From assembly GCA_024134725.1 (NCBI GenBank), contig CP099863.1, positions 318,001-382,000 of the forward strand: DNA of 64,000 nt, in the 5' to 3' direction. Shown piece after piece: positions 52,673 through 61,077 of the stretch. The DNA comes from Bacillus sp. 1780r2a1 (GTDB lineage: Bacteria; Bacillota; Bacilli; Bacillales; Bacillaceae_H). The first letter of the stretch is position 1, and the number at the start of each line of letters is the position of its first letter. A program made the position numbers and the translations under genes. The notes under the pieces are model-generated. The model was not told the origin of the DNA. It saw only the letters and a list, made by a program, of their open reading frames with translations, and ran no database searches.

Positions 52673-53962
52673 ATGAATGAACAAGTATATGATGTGATTG
52701 GAATTGGTATTGGTCCATTTAATTTAGGACTTGCTGCGTTAATCGAGCCGGTTGAAGAAATAAGTGCAGTGTTTTTTGATAAAGAGGAGAACTTTGAATG
52801 GCATCCAGGTATGTTAATTAACGGAACAGATTTGCAAGTACCATTTTTAGCAGATTTAGTTACGTTTGCTGATCCGACTAGTCCCTACACGTTCTTAAAT
52901 TATATCCATAAGCAAAAGCGGATGTATCCATTTTTCTATTTTAATCGATTTGATATTCCAAGGCAGGAATATAATGAGTATGCTAAGTGGGTAGAAGCTC
53001 AGCTTAATTCGTGCCATTTTCAACACGAAGTTGTTGATGTAAAGGATCACGAATATGGATATGAAGTAACGGTGAAGCAGACGAAGAGTAATAAAGAAGA
53101 GCTATTTTATGCGAAGCATGTGGTGCTAGGAACAGGTGCAGTCCCGTTCGTACCAAAAGGCCTTAAGTATTCCTTGGGAAATGATGTTGTACATAGCAGT
53201 TCATATTTACAACACAAAAAACATTTGCAAGAAGGGCATCATATTACCGTCGTTGGTTCTGGTCAGAGTGCAGCAGAGATTTTTTATGATCTTTTAGAAA
53301 ATCAGCCTACATATGGCTATCATTTGAGCTGGTTTACCCGCTCTTCAAACTTTCAGCAATTGGATCAGTCAAAGCTTGCTCAAGAGCTATTCTCACCAGA
53401 TTATGTTCAGCATTTTCACAGTCTACCTTTTAAAGAAAGAATGCAAGCATTAGAAGATTTAAATCCTTTACGAAATGGGATTGAAGCTTCTACTCTTCAG
53501 CACATTTATGATTTAATGTATCATCGCTCAATTCAAGGTGAGGTTCCAGTTACGATCCGAGCTTCAATCGAAGTAAAAGGAATAACAAATAAAGGTGGCT
53601 ATCATTTACATTGCCGCCAAAAGCAAACGAATAAAGAATTCTCTTATGAAGCTGATCGAGTGGTTCTTGCAACGGGTTATAAGCCACATGTACCAAAGTG
53701 GATGGATAGATTTCATCATGAAATTGAGTGGGAAGATGATAAACGCTTTAAGGTAATGAAAGACTATCGTTTGCAGTTCAAAACTCCTCGTGACCATCAC
53801 ATATTTACATTAACAAATATTGAACACTCCCATGGTTCAAGCGCAACAAACTTAGGGTTATCTGTTCAGCGCAATCAATGTATCATTAATACAATTGCGG
53901 GGAAAGAAATTTATCCTGTTTCCTTTAACACGACCTTTCAACAATTCAATTTACCTGAGTGA
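52673..53962 (+). CDS. L-lysine N6-hydroxylase family flavoprotein (IucD/SidA-like)
   Basis: A 429-residue FAD/NADPH monooxygenase that hydroxylates the side-chain amine of lysine (or ornithine) for hydroxamate siderophores. FAD site IGIGIGPFNLGLAAL; active-site region LVTFADPTSPYTFLNYI; NADPH site VVGSGQSAAEI; the conserved VLATGYKP; and the C-terminal NLGLSVQRN. AAAGGGAG precedes the ATG. It stands alone: no iucA/iucC-type synthetase, transporter or ferric-uptake box is nearby. Closest type is lysine, but the substrate is not decided. Confidence 0.9.
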   Translation: MNEQVYDVIGIGIGPFNLGLAALIEPVEEISAVFFDKEENFEWHPGMLINGTDLQVPFLADLVTFADPTSPYTFLNYIHKQKRMYPFFYFNRFDIPRQEYNEYAKWVEAQLNSCHFQHEVVDVKDHEYGYEVTVKQTKSNKEELFYAKHVVLGTGAVPFVPKGLKYSLGNDVVHSSSYLQHKKHLQEGHHITVVGSGQSAAEIFYDLLENQPTYGYHLSWFTRSSNFQQLDQSKLAQELFSPDYVQHFHSLPFKERMQALEDLNPLRNGIEASTLQHIYDLMYHRSIQGEVPVTIRASIEVKGITNKGGYHLHCRQKQTNKEFSYEADRVVLATGYKPHVPKWMDRFHHEIEWEDDKRFKVMKDYRLQFKTPRDHHIFTLTNIEHSHGSSATNLGLSVQRNQCIINTIAGKEIYPVSFNTTFQQFNLPE

Positions 53963-54054
53963 GAGTGTGACCTAATTACATGAATGCTTCTCTAAAGAAG
54001 AATCGGGACTGTTTTAAATAAGTTAAGTTGTTAGAACACGTTCGTTTCATTTTA

Positions 54055-54180
54055 CTACAGGCACTCGTTTTCCGCGGGGAAGAACCTTATCCTCCCCGCT
54101 TTGATGCGGGGTCTCAGTTTTTCCTCTAGTTCCCGCAGAAGTCGCATGTCCTACGCTGTATTCCGCGCTTTTCTTAAACT
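54055..54180. repeat. GC-rich Bacillaceae interspersed element
   Basis: Much richer in GC than its flanks. It carries CACTCGTTTTCCGCGGGGA, a CCCCGC/GCGGGG hairpin (54094-54111), TTCCCGCAGAAGTCGCATG and TCCTACGCTG. This word order (ending in a Pro-x-Gly-like CCCGCAGxAGTCGCATG) is familiar from repeated intergenic elements scattered in Bacillaceae genomes, often misannotated as small proteins. Function unknown; only one copy is in this window. Confidence 0.7.
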
Positions 54181-54318
54181 TGTTTTCCAAGTCAACAAAT
54201 AATGGAATTATAAAAAAAGAGATAACTCTCAATCGTTTAGATATATGATTGAATGAAAGACCTATGAACCAGCCTCATTTTTATGAAAAATGTAAGTGTT
54301 TACAGTTAAAAACTTACT

Positions 54319-54346
54319 TTGTCTTTTTATCTTTTTTCGGTATAAT
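54319..54346 (+). promoter_or_regulatory. Predicted promoter of the second AGCS symporter
   Basis: -35 TTGTCT (54319-54324), 16-bp spacer, -10 TATAAT (54341-54346). It would give a leader of about 170 bases before the GTG at 54526. Confidence 0.55.
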
Positions 54347-54422
54347 GACATAATTGTGTTCAATAAATCAGGAGTTTTGTCTCAGTATTGTCAAAGGATA
54401 TGGTTCGGTGTCTATCGCATCG

Positions 54423-54470
54423 ACACTTCTACCTTCTACTTTGAGATAACAAAGTAGAAGGTAGAAGTGT
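54423..54470 (+). promoter_or_regulatory. Perfect 21-bp hairpin in the symporter leader
   Basis: Bases 54423-54443 and 54450-54470 are perfect inverted arms around AGATAA. No T tract follows, so it is not a standard terminator. It may protect, process or regulate the mRNA of the alanine symporter, or be a target of a DNA-binding protein. Confidence 0.7.
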
Positions 54471-54525
54471 GGATAAAACATACATGTTGATTTAACCATT
54501 ATAGTATTTGAGGTGAGTAGAAAAA

Positions 54526-55857
54526 GTGAACATATCAGAATTTGTAAACAGCATAAATGGTTTTTTATGGGGACCATTTATGATTACATTTTTATTGGGA
54601 ATTGGTATTCTTTATACGTTTCGTTTAGGGTTTATCCAAGTAACAATGCTCAAGCAAGCATTTGTTCAAACGTTTGGCGGAATGTTTAAAAAGAACCCCG
54701 ATAATAAAGATGGAATATCTCCCTTTCAAGCGTTGGCAACATCAGTTGCTGCTCAAGTTGGAACAGGGAATTTAGCAGGTGTGGCAACAGCCATTGCTCT
54801 TGGAGGGCCTGGGGCCATCTTTTGGATGTGGATTAGCTCATTTTTCGGCATGGCCACGATTTTTGCAGAGGCGGTTCTTGCGCAAAAATATAAAGAAGAA
54901 AAAGATGGCCAGATTGTTGGAGGACCGGCTTATTATATCCGAAAGGGCGTAGGGAGCAAATGGTTAGCAGGCTTTTTTGCCGTGTCTATTATTATTGCGC
55001 TCGGGTTTATCGGAAATATGGTGCAGTCAAACTCCATTGCGGCATCATTTGATACGTTTAATATTCCACGCGTCGCTGTAGGAATTGTTGTTGCAGTGCT
55101 AATTGGCTTTATTATTTTTGGTGGAATTCAGCGGATCGCAAAAATTGCTGAGTTTGTTGTGCCGTTTATGGCGCTCTTCTATATAGGAGGAAGCTTAGTT
55201 ATCGTATTTGCAAATTTCTCTGGAATCGTGGATGCATTTGTATTAATCGTAGAATCAGCGTTTAACCCCACTGCTGCCACTGGCGGTGTTATCGGGGCAA
55301 CGATTAAAGAAGCGATTCGCTATGGGGTTTCAAGAGGTCTATTTTCGAACGAAGCAGGGATGGGTTCAACGCCTCACGCTCACGCTGCGGCAAACGTAAA
55401 ACATCCTGCTCAACAGGGATTAGTGGCAATCATGGCCGTTGTAATCGATACAGTCATTATTTGTACCCTAACGGCTCTCGTTATTATTATGACTAAATCC
55501 TATGAAACGGGCTTAAATGGTATCCAGTTAACTCAGGAAAGCTTCACAAGAGGTCTCGGCGAGTTTGGCCATCCGTTTATTGCAATTTGTCTATTCTTCT
55601 TTGCTTTTACAACCATTTTAGGTTGGTATTACTTTGGAGAAAATAATATCAATTATCTGTTTGGAAAAAAAGGAATTAGCGTTTATCGTGCGCTTGTACT
55701 ACTTTTTATCGTTTTAGGATCTACTTTAAACGTTACGCTTGTATGGGACTTGGCTGATACATTTAATGCATTAATGGTTCTTCCAAACGTAATTGCGCTC
55801 TTCATTTTGAGCCCTGTTGTAGTTAAAATTTATAAAGAATATAAGACAAAATGGTAA
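54526..55857 (+). CDS. Sodium:alanine/glycine symporter, AGCS family (second copy)
   Basis: A 443-residue amino-acid:Na+ symporter. Same signatures as the copy at 12845: ALATSVAAQVGTGNLAGVA, GPGAIFWMW and SNEAGMGSTPHAHAAANV. It has about 11 membrane segments and ends shortly after the last one. GTG 54526 follows GAGGTGAG by 8 bases. It has a long, structured leader and its own terminator. The two copies share layout but differ in sequence and regulatory region, so they are likely used in different conditions. Confidence 0.92.
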   Translation: MNISEFVNSINGFLWGPFMITFLLGIGILYTFRLGFIQVTMLKQAFVQTFGGMFKKNPDNKDGISPFQALATSVAAQVGTGNLAGVATAIALGGPGAIFWMWISSFFGMATIFAEAVLAQKYKEEKDGQIVGGPAYYIRKGVGSKWLAGFFAVSIIIALGFIGNMVQSNSIAASFDTFNIPRVAVGIVVAVLIGFIIFGGIQRIAKIAEFVVPFMALFYIGGSLVIVFANFSGIVDAFVLIVESAFNPTAATGGVIGATIKEAIRYGVSRGLFSNEAGMGSTPHAHAAANVKHPAQQGLVAIMAVVIDTVIICTLTALVIIMTKSYETGLNGIQLTQESFTRGLGEFGHPFIAICLFFFAFTTILGWYYFGENNINYLFGKKGISVYRALVLLFIVLGSTLNVTLVWDLADTFNALMVLPNVIALFILSPVVVKIYKEYKTKW

Positions 55858-55886
55858 AGCTTTGCGATCAGCAAAGCTTTTTTTAT
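55857..55886 (+). terminator. Rho-independent terminator
   Basis: AAAGCTTTGC and GCAAAGCTTT pair around GATCA, followed by TTTTATA. Confidence 0.9.
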
Positions 55887-55988
55887 ACATATCGTTCTTA
55901 AATTCCATGTTTAAGGTGAAAGGACAGGGGTACATTATTTATAGAACAAAAGATATTACACATAGAAATAAAGGAGTTGCTTGTTGAG

Positions 55989-56504
55989 ATGAGTAAAAAA
56001 ATCGCAGTATTAGTAACAGATTTATTTGAAGATGTGGAATACACAGATCCTGCAAAAGCATTAAAAGAAGCAGGTCATGAGTTAACAACGATTGATGTTG
56101 AAGGTGGAAAAACGGTAAAAGGTAAGCAAGGGGAAGCAACGGTAAGCATTGATAAAGGCATTAAAGAGGTAAAGCCTGAGGAATTTGATGCTTTATTCTT
56201 ACCAGGAGGCTTTTCACCTGATATTCTGCGTGCTAACGATGATGTTGTTGCATTTACAAAAGCATTTATGGATGAAAAGAAGCCAGTAATGGCGATTTGT
56301 CATGGCCCTCAACTTTTAATTAATGCGGATACGTTAAAAGGTCGCGATATTACAGGCTATAAGTCAATTGCAATTGACTTGAAAAACGCAGGCGCAAACT
56401 TCCATGATAAAGAAGTTGTTGTATGCCAAAACCAACTAGTTACAAGCCGTACGCCTGATGATCTACCTACATTTATTCGTGAATCAGTAAATGTATTATC
56501 GTAA
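55989..56504 (+). CDS. DJ-1/PfpI-family protein (second copy, YraA-like)
   Basis: A 171-residue cytosolic stress-type protein. The nucleophile Cys lies in MAICHGPQLLI and the acidic partner region in DLFEDVEYTDPA; the family block GKQGEATVSIDKG is also seen. It is closer to classical PfpI/YraA than the copy at 10226. ATG 55989 is 12 bases from AAGGAG; the only other in-frame choice, TTG 55977, touches that site. Monocistronic, with a terminator shared with the opposing gene. Confidence 0.9.
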   Translation: MSKKIAVLVTDLFEDVEYTDPAKALKEAGHELTTIDVEGGKTVKGKQGEATVSIDKGIKEVKPEEFDALFLPGGFSPDILRANDDVVAFTKAFMDEKKPVMAICHGPQLLINADTLKGRDITGYKSIAIDLKNAGANFHDKEVVVCQNQLVTSRTPDDLPTFIRESVNVLS

Positions 56505-56506
56505 AA

Positions 56507-56535
56507 ATAAAAAGCGCTCAGCTGAGCGCTTTTTT
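56507..56535. terminator. Bidirectional rho-independent terminator
   Basis: AAAAAGCGCTCA and TGAGCGCTTTTT pair around GC between convergent genes. Confidence 0.9.
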
Positions 56536-57729
56536 CTTGTTTAAGGTGACTTTTTGCCGCGTTTGTTGATACCAAATGTAAAATAGGATAGTAAGAACAA
56601 TAGACACGATCCCAAAAGCAACCGTCATTAACTGAAAACCAATGCTATCTAGCAAGAACCCTGTTGTTAAAAGCACCACTTGAAAGACGATACGCTCAAG
56701 CATATTACGGAACGAAAAAAAGCGACCATGAAAATCTTTTGGGACCGTTGTTTGAAAAATTGTTGCTGCTACTGGGAAGAAACAGCCGACGGCAAATCCA
56801 AAGATAGTAAAGGCGGTAATTGTGATAACAGAGCTTGTGGCCATGTAAAGCATGAGCTGCGACACGCCCACAAAAAATGAAAACACAAACAAAATGTGTA
56901 CTTGGCTCATATATTTAGTGAGCGGTTTAACTGTAAATGCACCAAGCATAAAAGCGATGCCTTCTGCTGTGTAAATCCAACCTTTAATTGCAGCACTATC
57001 TTGTAGCTCGCTAATATTAATAACGATTAAGTTAAATCCACCAATAAATAACAAAGGAATTAACAGCATGATAAGCGTAATTGAAACAAGTGGCTCTTGC
57101 TTAATTATTGGGAATAAAGTGCTGAAATTCCGCTTTTCTTTAACACGATCTGCAACCTTAGACACGCTATCATCTTCAACTTTTAATAACATAGTTAATA
57201 GAAATAGAGCGAGATAAGCAGCGAATGAAAAAAGGTAAAGCATGTGTAAGGGTAAGACAACTAAAAGAGCACCGCCCAGTGCTGTACCTAAAATTCTAGA
57301 CAGCGTAGAAACATTCATATATACGCCATTTAGCTGAAGTAATTCTTTCTCATCTACAACAAGAGGAAGCGTAGCCTGCAGAGCAGGAAAGTAGAACGCA
57401 GCAGAAATTTGAATTAAAATAAGGAAAACAATCATCCAACCAATCGAACCAGTTGCCAATGCAAGGAACATAAATAAGACGCTGATTGTTCGAAGCAATC
57501 CTGCTGCTAGCATTACTTTCTTTTTATGTATTTGGTCAGTAAGCTTTCCAGCAAGAGGGCCTAGAGCCACCCCAATGACAATTCCGATGGCTAAGATAAT
57601 TGATTTCATAAAATCGGAAGGGATTTTAGCCTGCATAAACTCTAGGTTGCCGATAATCCCCATCCATAAACCTAATCCAGCGATTAGCTCACCCGACAGT
57701 AAAATCCATACGTTGCGATTTTTCCACAT
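56518..57729 (-). CDS. MFS transporter
   Basis: A 403-residue major facilitator with 12 predicted membrane segments. The loop after segment 2 has GPLAGKLTDQIHKKKVM, the usual G-x-x-x-D-(R/K)-x-x-(R/K) signature. The N-terminus WKNRNVWILLSGELIAGLG resembles the macrolide-efflux (MefA) and YfmO-type group. Its substrate is unknown. GGGGAACGATATT precedes the ATG, a weaker site. The stop lies inside the shared terminator. Confidence 0.88.
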   Translation of the reverse strand: MWKNRNVWILLSGELIAGLGLWMGIIGNLEFMQAKIPSDFMKSIILAIGIVIGVALGPLAGKLTDQIHKKKVMLAAGLLRTISVLFMFLALATGSIGWMIVFLILIQISAAFYFPALQATLPLVVDEKELLQLNGVYMNVSTLSRILGTALGGALLVVLPLHMLYLFSFAAYLALFLLTMLLKVEDDSVSKVADRVKEKRNFSTLFPIIKQEPLVSITLIMLLIPLLFIGGFNLIVINISELQDSAAIKGWIYTAEGIAFMLGAFTVKPLTKYMSQVHILFVFSFFVGVSQLMLYMATSSVITITAFTIFGFAVGCFFPVAATIFQTTVPKDFHGRFFSFRNMLERIVFQVVLLTTGFLLDSIGFQLMTVAFGIVSIVLTILFYIWYQQTRQKVTLNKKKALS

Positions 57730-58167
57730 AATATCGTTCCCCGATCATTTTAGTAAGTATATCTACGAAGCACTTCTATTTACTAACTACTTCGTGTTTC
57801 TAAATGAATCCACACATTGAATCATATCACAAAACCTTTTTCTTGAATGGTAAAAAAGGATATAAAATGGTCTCGTTCCTATTATTCTCATTCTTTTCTT
57901 GTAACGTTTGTAACGCTATATTTACAGTTATATTACTAACGACTTTAATAGAGCAGGCAAAGAGAGGAGAAAAGTGAGGAATACCAACGGCTAACAATGT
58001 ATTAAAAAAAATTACAAAAAACTCTAGTTAATTTTGGTAACGGAAAAGCGGTTGATTGACTCTATGAATCCATGTAACAATGAATATGCAACGCGAGATT
58101 AGCAGATTCATTCTGTAGCGTAGCTGTCTACAAATACAGATATATCATTCAAGGAGGAATTTACAAC
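57730..58167. other. 438-bp intergenic region
   Basis: Divergent promoters are expected, but only a weak one was seen: TTGATT (58052-58057), 17 bases, TAACAA (58075-58080) in front of the CAP-domain gene, giving a leader of about 80 bases. A direct repeat GTAACGTTTGTAACG lies at 57901-57915. No gene, riboswitch or terminator recognised. Confidence 0.4.
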
Positions 58168-58875
58168 ATGAATAAGAAGTTCCGTATTGCTACAATCGCA
58201 GGTGCCGTTTCAATCGGCTTATTAACAGCAGGACAAGCTAACGCAGCTGCACCTGACTGCAACACACCAAAGCAAATTACTATTAAAGATGCTCAAGCAG
58301 CACAAAATATAAATGTCGATGAGTTAGTAAAGAAATACAACGCTCAGCCACAAAAAGCTGAAGCAGCAGCACCAGCTAAAGAAGAAGCACAGCCAAAAGC
58401 TGAAGCTCAACCACAAAAAGAAGCTGCAAAGCCAGCTCAGCAAGCTGAAGCAAAGCCAGCAGAATCTAAAGATTCAAAAGCTGAAGCAAAAGACGTAAGT
58501 GAGTTTGAACAACAAGTAGTTACATTAGTAAACGAAGAGCGTGCGAAAGAAGGTTTAAAACCACTTGAGCTTGACACAGAACTAAGTGACGTAGCTCGTG
58601 AAAAATCAAAAGATATGATGGATAAAGGTTACTTTGATCACACTTCACCAACGTACGGTTCACCATTTGATATGATGAAGCAATTCGGTATTAAATATTC
58701 ATCTGCAGGTGAAAACATTGCAAAAGGTCAAAAAACACCTGAAGAAGTAATGGAAGGCTGGATGAACAGTGATGGTCATCGTAAAAACATCATGAATCCT
58801 GACTTTACTCACATCGGTGTAGGTTTTGTTGAAGGAGATTCAACTTACTGGACACAAATGTTTATTTCAAAATAA
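58168..58875 (+). CDS. Secreted CAP/SCP-domain protein (YkwD-like)
   Basis: A 235-residue exported protein. The signal peptide is FRIATIAGAVSIGLLTAGQA with cleavage near ANAA. A low-complexity Ala/Lys/Glu/Pro linker (about residues 58-108, e.g. KAEAQPQKEAAKPAQQAEAK) links to a C-terminal CAP domain: FEQQVVTLVNEERAKEGL, SPTYGSPFDMM, AGENIAKG, GHRKNIMNP and HIGVGFVEG. CAP proteins in Bacillus are linked to spores or the wall; no LysM is present. CAAGGAGGAATT precedes the ATG. Monocistronic. Confidence 0.9.
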   Translation: MNKKFRIATIAGAVSIGLLTAGQANAAAPDCNTPKQITIKDAQAAQNINVDELVKKYNAQPQKAEAAAPAKEEAQPKAEAQPQKEAAKPAQQAEAKPAESKDSKAEAKDVSEFEQQVVTLVNEERAKEGLKPLELDTELSDVAREKSKDMMDKGYFDHTSPTYGSPFDMMKQFGIKYSSAGENIAKGQKTPEEVMEGWMNSDGHRKNIMNPDFTHIGVGFVEGDSTYWTQMFISK

Positions 58876-58902
58876 TTCATGACACAAGAAAGCAAGCACA
58901 AG

Positions 58903-58936
58903 AAAGCAAGCAGAAGAAAATCTGCTTGCTTTTTTA
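58903..58936 (+). terminator. Rho-independent terminator
   Basis: AAAGCAAGCAGA and TCTGCTTGCTTT pair around AGAAAA, followed by TTTA. A direct repeat AAGAAAGCAAGCA overlaps its left arm. Confidence 0.9.
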
Positions 58937-58999
58937 TGTTTTTTATTAAAGAAAGTCGGGTAAATTAATGTCATAAGACAAGGAAAGGGTGCGATGCAC

Positions 59000-59119
59000 A
59001 TGAGAAGAGTTTTAAAAAAAATCATAGTGGCTGTATTCCCTATTTTAATGAAAGAAGGCTACCAGTACTATAAAAACCGCAAGAACCGTTCAACAACGTC
59101 TACGCGTACGTATAAATAA
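59000..59119 (+). CDS. Small basic membrane-associated protein
   Basis: A 39-residue product starting MRRVLKKIIVAVFPILMKEG, with one short hydrophobic part and a very basic C-terminus (YKNRKNRSTTSTRTYK). No family recognised. AAAGGGTG lies 9 bases before ATG 59000; an in-frame ATG at 58994 is too close. It is enclosed by the CAP-gene terminator and its own strong terminator, supporting a real gene. Confidence 0.65.
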   Translation: MRRVLKKIIVAVFPILMKEGYQYYKNRKNRSTTSTRTYK

Positions 59120-59156
59120 AAAGCTCACTCTCGTTACGAGAGTGAGCTTTTTTATG
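59117..59156. terminator. Bidirectional rho-independent terminator
   Basis: AAAAAGCTCACTCTCG and CGAGAGTGAGCTTTTT pair around TTA between convergent genes. Confidence 0.93.
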
Positions 59157-59158
59157 AA

Positions 59159-60892
59159 TTAATCTGCTTCTATTCCAATATGCTTAAAGCTTGTAAAGTC
59201 AAAAAGTCCTTTATCCGTCAATTTTAAGCATGGAATAACGGGTAAGCTTAAAAAAGATAAAGTAAGTAATGGATTGAAGGCATTGCTAATGTCTAATCCT
59301 TTTAACGCTTCATGCAGAACGTGAAGCTCTTTGTTTACTTGTTCGTAAGGGAGAGGAGACATTAGACCTCCAATTGAAAGTGGAAGAGAAGCAAGCACCT
59401 TTTCATCCTTCACCAGTACAATTCCACCTTGGATTTTTTCCATTTCTTTAATAGCCATCAGTAAATCCTGGTCATTTGTACCAACAGCAACAACATTGTG
59501 AGAGTCGTGGGCAATTGTTGTTGCGATGGCTCCATCTTTTAATTGAAACCCTTTAACAATCCCCAGTCCAATGTTTCCTGTTTGGTGATGACGCTCGGCC
59601 ACGACTAACTTTAAATGATCTCTGTCTGTATCAATCCTAAATGTTCCGTTTTCAACTACTACTTCTTCCACTACGTGGTTGGTAATAAGCTGATTTGGAA
59701 TGATTTCAATAATATTTGCTTTATTGTTTTTCATGTTAATTTGTAGCTGTTCAATGGAAATAGATTTTAAATTTACGGAGTGCATCAATTCTTTAGGCTC
59801 GCTCGTTTCATTAGACGGTTTAATTACTAGCTGGCCGCTTTTGGCCACCACTTCTCCATTTGTAATAACCGTTGACGCATAAATATTTTCTAATTCATCA
59901 AATAGCATGATGTTTGCTTTATATCCAGGAGCAATAGCACCTTGTTGGGCTAATCCGTAGCACTCAGCCGCGTTTAATGAAGCCATTTGAATTGCCATAA
60001 AAGGGTCTAAACCTTCACTCACTGCAAGGCGAACGTTGTGGTCGACAGACCCTTCGGTTAGCAAATCATCTAGGTGCTTGTCGTCTGTACAGAATAAGAA
60101 TCGTCGAACGTTGCGCTCGTTAACAGCCGGAAGTATTTGCTTCAAATCTTTAGCAACAGATCCTTCGCGAATAAGGACATGCATGCCCCGTTGTACGCGT
60201 TCTAGTGCTTCATCAGCCGTTACGCACTCATGGTCTGTGGAAATGTGAGCTGTTCGATAAATATTAATTCCTGTTGAATCTAGTCCTGCTCCGTGGCCAT
60301 CGATTACGCCCTGATGATCTTTTGCTCCCTGAAGCTTAGCAAGCATATCATCGTTTGCGTCACGAACAGCAGGAAAGTCCATAACTTCAGCTAAACCAAT
60401 CACGCGTTCATGGTTGAAAAATGGTCGTAAGTCCTCTGCTTTTAGGACAGCTCCAGAGCTTTCAAACGGAGTAGCTGGAACGCTTGATGGTAAGTTAACA
60501 AGTACTTCAAGCGGAAGGTTTTCAGAGTTTTGAAGCATAAATTCAATGCCTTTTTCGCCTGAAACGTTGGCAATTTCATGAGGATCGGTTACGACAGTAG
60601 TAACACCTCTTGGCACAAGAAGCTTTGCAAACTCTTTAGGTGTGACCATTGATGACTCAATATGAACGTGGCCATCAATGAAAGTGGGTGAGATATATTT
60701 ACCAGTAGCATCAATTGTTTCTTTGCCATCATAGTGGCCAAGGCCGACAATCATTCCATCTGCAATGGCGATGTCTGCTTCAAGAATGCTTAACGTAAAC
60801 ACATCGATGATGCGTCCGTTTTTAATGACTAAATCAGCTGGGATTTGTTTATTTGCAACAGCAATTTGCTTTTTAAGTGAATGGTTTGACAT
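59159..60892 (-). CDS. adeC: Adenine deaminase
   Basis: A 577-residue amidohydrolase that turns adenine into hypoxanthine and ammonia in purine salvage. Metal site FIDGHVHIESSMVTP and DPHEIANVSG; the domain with DGHGAGLDSTGINIYRT and STDHECVT; LFCTDDKHLDDLLTEGSVD; and the C-terminal IAHDSHNVVAVGTND, all typical of AdeC. GAGGAGATAAACC precedes the ATG. It lies behind a guanine-type purine riboswitch and a strong promoter, so its expression follows purine levels. Confidence 0.95.
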   Translation of the reverse strand: MSNHSLKKQIAVANKQIPADLVIKNGRIIDVFTLSILEADIAIADGMIVGLGHYDGKETIDATGKYISPTFIDGHVHIESSMVTPKEFAKLLVPRGVTTVVTDPHEIANVSGEKGIEFMLQNSENLPLEVLVNLPSSVPATPFESSGAVLKAEDLRPFFNHERVIGLAEVMDFPAVRDANDDMLAKLQGAKDHQGVIDGHGAGLDSTGINIYRTAHISTDHECVTADEALERVQRGMHVLIREGSVAKDLKQILPAVNERNVRRFLFCTDDKHLDDLLTEGSVDHNVRLAVSEGLDPFMAIQMASLNAAECYGLAQQGAIAPGYKANIMLFDELENIYASTVITNGEVVAKSGQLVIKPSNETSEPKELMHSVNLKSISIEQLQINMKNNKANIIEIIPNQLITNHVVEEVVVENGTFRIDTDRDHLKLVVAERHHQTGNIGLGIVKGFQLKDGAIATTIAHDSHNVVAVGTNDQDLLMAIKEMEKIQGGIVLVKDEKVLASLPLSIGGLMSPLPYEQVNKELHVLHEALKGLDISNAFNPLLTLSFLSLPVIPCLKLTDKGLFDFTSFKHIGIEAD

Positions 60893-60931
60893 AATGGTTT
60901 ATCTCCTCTCATTGTGAAACAATGAAGGACT

Positions 60932-60987
60932 AAAAAGAGTAGAACACCGCTCAGAAGTAATATAGAGGTATAAAAATGTTCAACTCT
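60932..60987 (-). terminator. Riboswitch expression platform (terminator)
   Basis: On the minus strand AGAGTTGAACA (60987-60977) pairs with TGTTCTACTCT (60946-60936) with one mismatch, followed by a run of T. Its left arm overlaps the 3' strand of aptamer helix P1 by two bases. Confidence 0.75.
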
Positions 60988-61052
60988 CGTAGTCCAACTA
61001 TTTACGGTAGTTTGGTAGAAACTCTTGGACCCTATTTCCAAGATTATACGAG
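60986..61052 (-). promoter_or_regulatory. Purine riboswitch aptamer, guanine type, upstream of adeC
   Basis: The 67-base aptamer is clear on the minus strand: P1 CTCGTA with TACGAG, TATAATC junction (lead J1/2), P2 CTTGGA with TCCAAG around AATAGGG, J2/3 with GTTTCTACC, P3 AACTA with TAGTT around CCGTAAA, then GGAC before P1. The base at the specificity position (in GGACTACGAG, opposite 60992) is C, as in guanine/hypoxanthine riboswitches, not U as in adenine ones. Confidence 0.93.
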
Positions 61053-61077
61053 TGTATGCTTATAGGTATTGCGATAC

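Larger units (their letters stand above)
53963..54525. other. 563-bp intergenic region with repeat element, promoter and structured leader
   Basis: Contains a GC-rich interspersed element (54055-54180), a predicted promoter (54319-54346) and a leader RNA with a perfect 21-bp hairpin (54423-54470). The stretch 53963-54050 and the AT-rich 54185-54310 hold nothing I can name. Confidence 0.6.

Noticed and set aside
54047-54232. A 61-codon minus-strand frame containing ATSAGTRGKTETPHQSG
   Set aside because: It arises from the GC-rich interspersed element; similar frames are known false predictions from such repeats, and there is no ribosome binding site.
54347-54525. Glycine riboswitch before the alanine symporter
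   Set aside because: The characteristic GGAGAG and CCGAAGG-type aptamer words of the glycine riboswitch are absent.
58880-58915. Short direct repeats AAGAAAGCAAGCA as the start of a CRISPR-like array
   Set aside because: Only two copies, adjoining a terminator whose left arm they include.
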